From contig JBKJZQ010000171.1 in assembly GCA_046715095.1 (NCBI GenBank), positions 1 through 10,697 on the forward strand: a DNA stretch of 10,697 nt. Reading direction: 5' to 3'. Positions 7,436 to 10,697 of this stretch are shown one piece after another. Numbering within the stretch: position 1 is the stretch's first letter; each line of letters starts with the position of its first letter. Under the pieces are notes generated by a model that was not told where the DNA came from, searched no databases, and saw nothing but the letters and a program-made list of their open reading frames with translations. Position numbers and translations under genes: made by a program. This stretch comes from WHTI01 sp046715095 (GTDB lineage: Bacteria > Actinomycetota > CADDZG01 > WHSQ01).

Positions 7436-7552
7436 GGACCGAACCCTGGATCGTGGTGTTACCCACCTCCATTTGACGTGGCAGCAGGGTTCTCCCGGAC
7501 GATCCGCGGGATCACGATGCTCGAGTCACCGTCGTCACGAAGGGAGAGCTAT
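7436..7552 (+). promoter_or_regulatory. Region between response regulator and sodC, with a possible promoter
   Basis: The gap is 117 bp. TTGACG (7473-7478) resembles a -35 element, and GACGAT (7498-7503), 19 bp later, is a poor -10 candidate. No terminator-like hairpin follows the regulator gene, so read-through into sodC is also possible. GGGAG at 7542-7546, 6 nt before the ATG, is the sodC ribosome binding site. The motif pair shared by the other two gaps is not present in full here. Confidence 0.3.
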
Positions 7553-8206
7553 ATGAGAATCATCACGACGAGAACACTCGCCGTCGTCGCACTCGCAGCC
7601 ATAGTCGGTGCCACCCTCACCACGGGTGGGACCGGCGCGGCGCTCACGGGGGGAGCCGGCAAGGCGCCCCGCGGTCTTGTGGCATCGCTCGAGAATGGTG
7701 CAGGTGACTCGCTCGGCACCGTTCGCTTCATGCCTACGGATGACGGCAAGGTTTCCGTCAGAATCACGGCGAGCGGTCTGACGCCGGGCTTCCACGGATT
7801 CCACGTGCACACGACCGGGGTTTGCGACCCGGAGGCGGTGGACGGTGCAGGCAATCCGGTGCCCTTCTTCACGGCGGGCGGTCACTACAACCCCGTGACG
7901 ACGAACACCCATGGTGTTCACGCCGGAGACATGACGCCGGTGCTGGTCATGGCCGACGGTACGGCCTCGCTGAAGTTCAAGACGGACAGATTCACAACCA
8001 AGGAGCTCATGGCCGAAGACGGCAGCGCCGTGATCCTGCACGCAAGTCCGGACAACCTCGCGCACATCCCGGGAACCACCGCGACGGGCAGCGAACGCTA
8101 TCACTCGCACGTCGACAACGTTCTGGGAGCGGACGCGGCGACGAAGGCCACCGGAGACGCCGGAGCACGCTTCGGCTGCGGTGTCGTCGAAAGGTTCACG
8201 CCCTAA
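7553..8206 (+). CDS. sodC: Secreted Cu/Zn superoxide dismutase
   Basis: This 217-aa protein converts superoxide to oxygen and hydrogen peroxide outside the cytoplasm. Residues 1 to about 30 form a signal peptide: MRIITTR, then a hydrophobic alanine/valine run. The copper ligands are visible as H84 and H86 (GFHVH), the bridging H111 (GGHYNP) and H163 (ILHASPDN). The zinc ligands are H111, H120, H123 and D126 in HGVHAGD; the zinc loop is compact. C91 and C209 match the conserved disulphide pair, and the C-terminal GDAGARFGCGVV is a family hallmark. The ATG at 7553 follows GGGAGAG with good spacing; the frame is open further upstream but without a better start. It lies on the same strand after the response regulator, next to a kinase with a copper-type sensor domain, which suggests copper- or redox-responsive control. 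A strong hairpin follows the stop. Confidence 0.96.
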   Translation: MRIITTRTLAVVALAAIVGATLTTGGTGAALTGGAGKAPRGLVASLENGAGDSLGTVRFMPTDDGKVSVRITASGLTPGFHGFHVHTTGVCDPEAVDGAGNPVPFFTAGGHYNPVTTNTHGVHAGDMTPVLVMADGTASLKFKTDRFTTKELMAEDGSAVILHASPDNLAHIPGTTATGSERYHSHVDNVLGADAATKATGDAGARFGCGVVERFTP

Positions 8207-8220
8207 CCACAGAGCTGCTC

Positions 8221-8252
8221 GATGGGGCGCCCCAGGACCGGGGCGCCCCATC
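8221..8252 (+). terminator. Perfect 13-bp hairpin terminator after sodC
   Basis: GATGGGGCGCCCC (8221-8233) pairs perfectly with GGGGCGCCCCATC (8240-8252) around a 6-nt loop, AGGACC. The stem starts 14 bp after the sodC stop. No T tract follows, as is common for terminators in high-GC actinobacteria. It separates sodC from the next gene, which therefore probably has its own promoter. Confidence 0.85.
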
Positions 8253-8271
8253 AGTGCCCCTTGCAGTTGCG

Positions 8272-8294
8272 CACCGGCGGTGTCACCGTGGGTG
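8272..8294 (+). promoter_or_regulatory. Tandem half-palindromes before the O-methyltransferase gene, candidate operator
   Basis: CACCGGCGGTG (8272-8282) and CACCGTGGGTG (8284-8294) lie head to tail at 12-bp spacing and match at 9 of 11 positions. Each has the form CACCG-N-(C/G)GGTG, close to a palindrome. They end just before the ribosome binding site GGGAGGT (8296-8302). A protein bound here would block transcription or translation start. No regulator gene is adjacent. Confidence 0.35.
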
Positions 8295-8305
8295 AGGGAG
8301 GTCCG

Positions 8306-9436
8306 ATGAACAATGCAGCGCGCGGTTCGGCAAAGCAAGCACTTGGCATGCCCGTACCTCCGGCACGCATCGTGGAGATCGCCAATCGTTTCCGTAACCT
8401 CATCGGGCGATCACATTCGAAGATGCAGCCTCCCTTCGCCCTCGTCTTGGAACGGCTATTCGGCCTGATCGACAACAAGATGCTCGGCCTCCTGGTTGAA
8501 CTAGAGATCCCCGACCTCCTGAACGGCACCGCTAAGTCGGCAGAAGACCTCGCACGCGACACGCACACAGATGCCGACGCGCTGAATCGCATGCTCCGGT
8601 TCCTCGTTTCACGGGACCTGCTCGGCGTCACTTCAGACGGTCGATACGAGAACAACTCGGCGTCTGACGTTCTCCGGCGGGACCACCCCTACTCATGGAG
8701 GGGATGGGTTGAGTTCTTCGCCTCAGACTGGAACTGGGATATCTGGAGCGATGCGATGCAGTCCCTGAAGGAAGGTGGTGGAGCTGCCGAGGCAGCTTTG
8801 GGAATGCCGTTCTTCGACTTTGTGAACGGCAATGCCGATGCTGCCGCGGCTTTCAACGGAGCGATGCAAAGCGGCTCAACGATGCAGGGTCTACTCGTTC
8901 AGGAGGGTTACGACTTCTCCAAGACGCGGCACGTTTGCGACGTCGGCGGCGGCACGGGAGCGGTTCTTGGAAACCTTCTTCTCGCATTCCCGCAGATGCA
9001 CGGAACGCTGTTCGAGTTGTCGCCAGTGGCGGAGCAGGCTCATGAATACCTGGGTGCGTTGAGCCTCCTCGATCGCTGCGACGCGATCGGCGGTGACTTC
9101 TTCCAGTCGGTGCCGACCGGCGCGGACATCTACACGCTCTTCGCCGTTATCCACGATTGGGGTGATGAGCAAGCCGTCCAGATCCTCCGGAATATCCGTG
9201 CCGCCATGCCGACGGACGGACGCGTTCTCGTAGTCGAAGGAGTGATCCCCGATCACCCTCACTACAACTTCTCCAAGGCCTCGGACCTGTTGATGCTCGT
9301 GTACAGCGACTCGGGACGGGAACGTACCCAGCCAGAATTCTGCGACCTCTTCGCGCGTTCCGGATTCCGAGTTGAACGCGTGTTGAAGCTGCCGTCCTTG
9401 TTCCGAATTTTTGAACTGAAGATTGACGGCAGCTAG
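8306..9436 (+). CDS. Family-2 O-methyltransferase-like SAM-dependent methyltransferase
   Basis: This 376-aa protein has the two-part build of plant-COMT-like and actinobacterial secondary-metabolite O-methyltransferases. An N-terminal winged-helix dimerisation region (about 45-125) carries LGLLVELEIPDLLNG and a degenerate YENNSASDVLRRD segment. The C-terminal SAM domain has DVGGGTG (212-218) and GGDFFQSVP (262-270). H283 in VIHDWGDEQAVQILRN sits at the position of the catalytic base of this family. DLLMLVYSDSGRERTQPEF (327-345) and LFARSGF follow the usual C-terminal pattern. It likely methylates a hydroxyl on a small aromatic or polyketide-like molecule; the substrate is unknown. The N-terminal 40 residues extend beyond the core. 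The ATG at 8306 was chosen for the GGGAGGT site before it; an in-frame GTG lies at 8288. It stands alone between sodC and a phosphatase, with no biosynthetic partner in view. Confidence 0.92.
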   Translation: MNNAARGSAKQALGMPVPPARIVEIANRFRNLIGRSHSKMQPPFALVLERLFGLIDNKMLGLLVELEIPDLLNGTAKSAEDLARDTHTDADALNRMLRFLVSRDLLGVTSDGRYENNSASDVLRRDHPYSWRGWVEFFASDWNWDIWSDAMQSLKEGGGAAEAALGMPFFDFVNGNADAAAAFNGAMQSGSTMQGLLVQEGYDFSKTRHVCDVGGGTGAVLGNLLLAFPQMHGTLFELSPVAEQAHEYLGALSLLDRCDAIGGDFFQSVPTGADIYTLFAVIHDWGDEQAVQILRNIRAAMPTDGRVLVVEGVIPDHPHYNFSKASDLLMLVYSDSGRERTQPEFCDLFARSGFRVERVLKLPSLFRIFELKIDGS

Positions 9437-9472
9437 CCGGTACAGCCTGAGAACAGCAGTCTTTGCGCGTCC

Positions 9473-9547
9473 TTAACGCCTCGACCGCGATTCCTAACGC
9501 CCACTTAACGGCGAAACGCCGCTGGATTCTCATCGTCCTCTCATCGT
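9473..9547 (+). promoter_or_regulatory. Candidate Pho-box-like repeats and a second 9-bp direct repeat before the metallophosphoesterase gene
   Basis: TTAACGCC (9473-9480), CTAACGCC (9494-9501) and TTAACGGC (9505-9512) are spaced 21 and 11 bp apart, that is, on one helix face. Such TTAAC-type direct repeats at 11-bp spacing resemble Pho boxes bound by PhoB/PhoP-family regulators in Bacillus and cyanobacteria. A short hairpin (CGGCG, AAA, CGCCG; 9509-9521) overlaps the last copy. Downstream, TCTCATCGT occurs twice (9528-9536, 9539-9547), again 11 bp apart. A purple-acid-phosphatase-type gene follows, which fits phosphate-starvation control. No clear -10/-35 was recognised. Confidence 0.45.
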
Positions 9548-9567
9548 AGGGAGACGACCCTCACAAG

Positions 9568-10380
9568 ATGGAGCTTGATGTTGCCAAACGAGGACTGCTG
9601 CTTAGCCTCGCTTTGATCCTTCTAGGCGCCTCAAGCTGCAGCTCCCCTTCGAGATCCGGCGAAGCACCCCCGCAATCTTTCGCCGATGCGGTGACCCGGT
9701 TCGCGGTGGTGGGTGACTACGGCAGCACCGACGAGACCGAGAGGGCCGTAGCAGCCCAGTTAAAGACATGGAGCGACGACAAGGATGCGAACGCGCTCGT
9801 CACGACGGGCGATAACGCCTATCCCTACTCAACGCCAGACACTCTCGAAGCCGCCTGGGCTCCTTTCTACGGGTGGGCGAATGATGAACTCTCTGTGATC
9901 GCGACGCTCGGGAATCACGATGTACAGGGTGATGGTGGTGACAGCACAATCAACTTCTTTGGGCTTGCCGATGCCTGGTACCAGACCACGAGCGGAAACG
10001 TCGACTTCTTCGTCCTTGACGCCAATAGGCCAGAACAGCCAGAACAAACGGCCTGGTTGCGAGAAGCTCTTGCTCAGTCTGAAGCCGATTGGAAGGTGGT
10101 CGTGTTCCATCAACCCGCCTTCAGCTGCTCAGAACACGACGGGGATCCCCGCATCGTCGAACAGTGGGTGCCGGTCTTCGAGGAGTTCGGCGTGGACCTG
10201 ACTCTCTCGGGTCACGACCACAACTACCAACGGTTCGTGGCCGGCTCCACGACCTATGTCGTTGCCGGCGGAGGTGGCGCGGCACTATATGGACTGGACG
10301 AGTGCCCCGCGGGAAGTCCTCCGAGGATCGCCGCCAACGACCAGCAACATCATTTTCTTGGGTGTCGAAGCGTCACATAA
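9568..10380 (+). CDS. Purple-acid-phosphatase-like metallophosphoesterase, predicted lipoprotein, frame broken near the 3' end
   Basis: The intact frame gives 270 aa. The N-terminus is a signal peptide (AKRGLLLSLALILLGASSC) with a plausible but weak lipobox, ASSC, so C24 may be lipidated and the enzyme surface-anchored. All metallophosphoesterase blocks are present: GDYG (D50), GDNAY (D82, Y85), GNHD (N116, H117), VVFHQP (H181) and GHDHNYQR (H216, H218). The GDxxY form and GHDH ending point to the purple acid phosphatase-like group, which hydrolyses phosphate esters at a two-metal centre. The frame stops at TAA 10378-10380, but the neighbouring frame continues the family C-terminus to 10447 (listed separately), so one extra base appears to have been inserted. 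All metal ligands lie before the break. The ATG has only a distant GGGAG (9550-9554) as ribosome binding site. The upstream repeats suggest phosphate control. Confidence 0.9.
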   Translation: MELDVAKRGLLLSLALILLGASSCSSPSRSGEAPPQSFADAVTRFAVVGDYGSTDETERAVAAQLKTWSDDKDANALVTTGDNAYPYSTPDTLEAAWAPFYGWANDELSVIATLGNHDVQGDGGDSTINFFGLADAWYQTTSGNVDFFVLDANRPEQPEQTAWLREALAQSEADWKVVVFHQPAFSCSEHDGDPRIVEQWVPVFEEFGVDLTLSGHDHNYQRFVAGSTTYVVAGGGGAALYGLDECPAGSPPRIAANDQQHHFLGCRSVT

Positions 10381-10447
10381 AGAGATGCTCGTCCAGGTGA
10401 TCGACCCTCAAGGACGAGTCCTCGATACCTTCTCTCTGCGCAACTGA
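10353..10447 (+). other. Frame-shifted C-terminal tail of the metallophosphoesterase
   Basis: Dropping one T from the TTTT run at 10353-10356 joins ...QQHHFLGVEAS to HKEMLVQVIDPQGRVLDTFS and then LRN, ending at TGA 10445-10447. The result is a 292-aa protein. The tail has the expected C-terminal strands of these enzymes (IDPQGRVLDTFSLR), so it is a displaced part of the same gene rather than a separate one. The cause may be a real indel or a homopolymer sequencing or assembly error. Confidence 0.8.
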
Positions 10448-10503
10448 GATCGCACGTCCAGAGGTACAGGACCCGGACACAATCACCTTCCTTCCGTGCG
10501 ATC
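10448..10503. terminator. Inverted repeat between convergent phosphatase genes, possible two-way terminator
   Basis: GATCGCACG (10448-10456) and CGTGCGATC (10495-10503) are exact inverted repeats of 9 bp, separated by 38 nt. They begin right after the restored stop of the metallophosphoesterase and end 12 bp before the stop of the opposing PAP2 gene. The position suits a shared terminator. The long loop and lack of T tracts make this tentative. Confidence 0.4.
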
Positions 10504-10515
10504 GAAATCGACCTC

Positions 10516-10697
10516 TTATCTCCGCGTCTGAGCCCCATGGTCAGGGCCTGATCGAACCGACGCAGGGATCGCCACCGAGTGGCTGATGGCGGACCAAGAC
10601 AGCGCCAGCGCCAGACCGGCTGCCGCATCCGTTACCCAATCGGCGGCTAGATAGACGCGCGCTAACGCAACTGTGCTCGCGACGAAGACCGCTGCTC
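10516..10697 (-). CDS. PAP2-family phosphatase, C-terminal fragment, 5' end beyond window
   Basis: The minus-strand frame enters at the right edge and runs 59 codons to TAA at 10518-10516. The segment LARVYLAADWVTDAAAGLAL matches the third signature of the PAP2 (phosphatidic acid phosphatase 2) superfamily, which in most members reads SRxxLxxHxxxD followed by a membrane helix. Here the helix continues as ALALSWSAI and a short polar tail follows. The enzyme group removes phosphate from lipid phosphates such as phosphatidate or undecaprenyl pyrophosphate at the membrane. The expected catalytic histidine is aspartate in this copy (codon GAT), and the preceding serine is alanine, so activity is doubtful or different. 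Only the last part of the gene is visible, so signatures 1 and 2 cannot be checked. Confidence 0.7.
   Translation of the reverse strand, partial: AAVFVASTVALARVYLAADWVTDAAAGLALALSWSAISHSVAIPASVRSGPDHGAQTRR

Noticed and set aside
8222..8305. A longer start for the O-methyltransferase, beginning inside the hairpin
   Set aside because: It would place the first codons within the sodC terminator and has no ribosome binding site. The ATG at 8306 has one.
7535..8338. 267-aa minus-strand frame opposite sodC
   Set aside because: It runs through the sodC terminator hairpin and has an arginine/histidine-rich shadow composition.
10353..10380. Programmed +1 frameshift in the metallophosphoesterase
   Set aside because: No known shift signal, such as a slippery codon followed by a stop and a stimulator, is seen. 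A simple indel in a T run is the easier explanation.

Overview
This is a high-GC bacterial window, dense with genes and showing long spurious antisense frames. The family mix points to an actinomycetote: a HisKA_3-type histidine kinase with a NarL/LuxR response regulator, a BcrA-like ABC exporter, several 4-nt start/stop overlaps, weak or absent Shine-Dalgarno sites on some genes, and a compact secreted SodC. That assignment rests on gene style, not on a marker gene, so anything below phylum is open.

Left part (1-4079, all minus strand). A UbiE-like SAM methyltransferase runs off the left edge. Upstream of it in transcription order is a tight four-gene operon, read from right to left: a 189-aa membrane protein, an ABC ATPase, an ABC-2 permease and a 239-aa membrane protein. 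Each junction overlaps by exactly 4 nt (GTGA, ATGA, TTGA), so the four products are probably made together as an exporter with two uncharacterised membrane partners.

Centre (4210-8252). A divergent two-component system lies here. The minus-strand kinase (832 aa) has about ten membrane segments, a GAF domain and a HisKA_3/HATPase core. Between two of its membrane segments, on the predicted outer face, sits a cupredoxin-like domain whose halves are in swapped order: the Cys-His-Met half comes first and the first-His half second. All four type-1 copper ligands are present, so it looks like a circularly permuted copper-binding sensor. The plus-strand response regulator starts 61 bp away, and 117 bp after it comes a secreted Cu/Zn superoxide dismutase ending in a perfect 13-bp hairpin. 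The ABC operon lies just downstream of the kinase, and its leader shares two short motifs with the kinase/regulator promoter region. The working model is a copper- or redox-sensing module controlling sodC and the exporter. This is inference from layout.

Right part (8253-10697). A family-2 O-methyltransferase-like protein is preceded by two tandem half-palindromes. Next is a predicted lipoprotein metallophosphoesterase of purple-acid-phosphatase type, preceded by TTAACGCC-type repeats in helical phase that resemble Pho boxes. Its frame is broken near the 3' end by an apparent one-base insertion. Convergent to it, at the right edge, is the C-terminal 59 codons of a PAP2-family phosphatase, with a 9-bp inverted repeat between the two genes. 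No tRNA, rRNA, CRISPR array, transposase or phage gene was seen.
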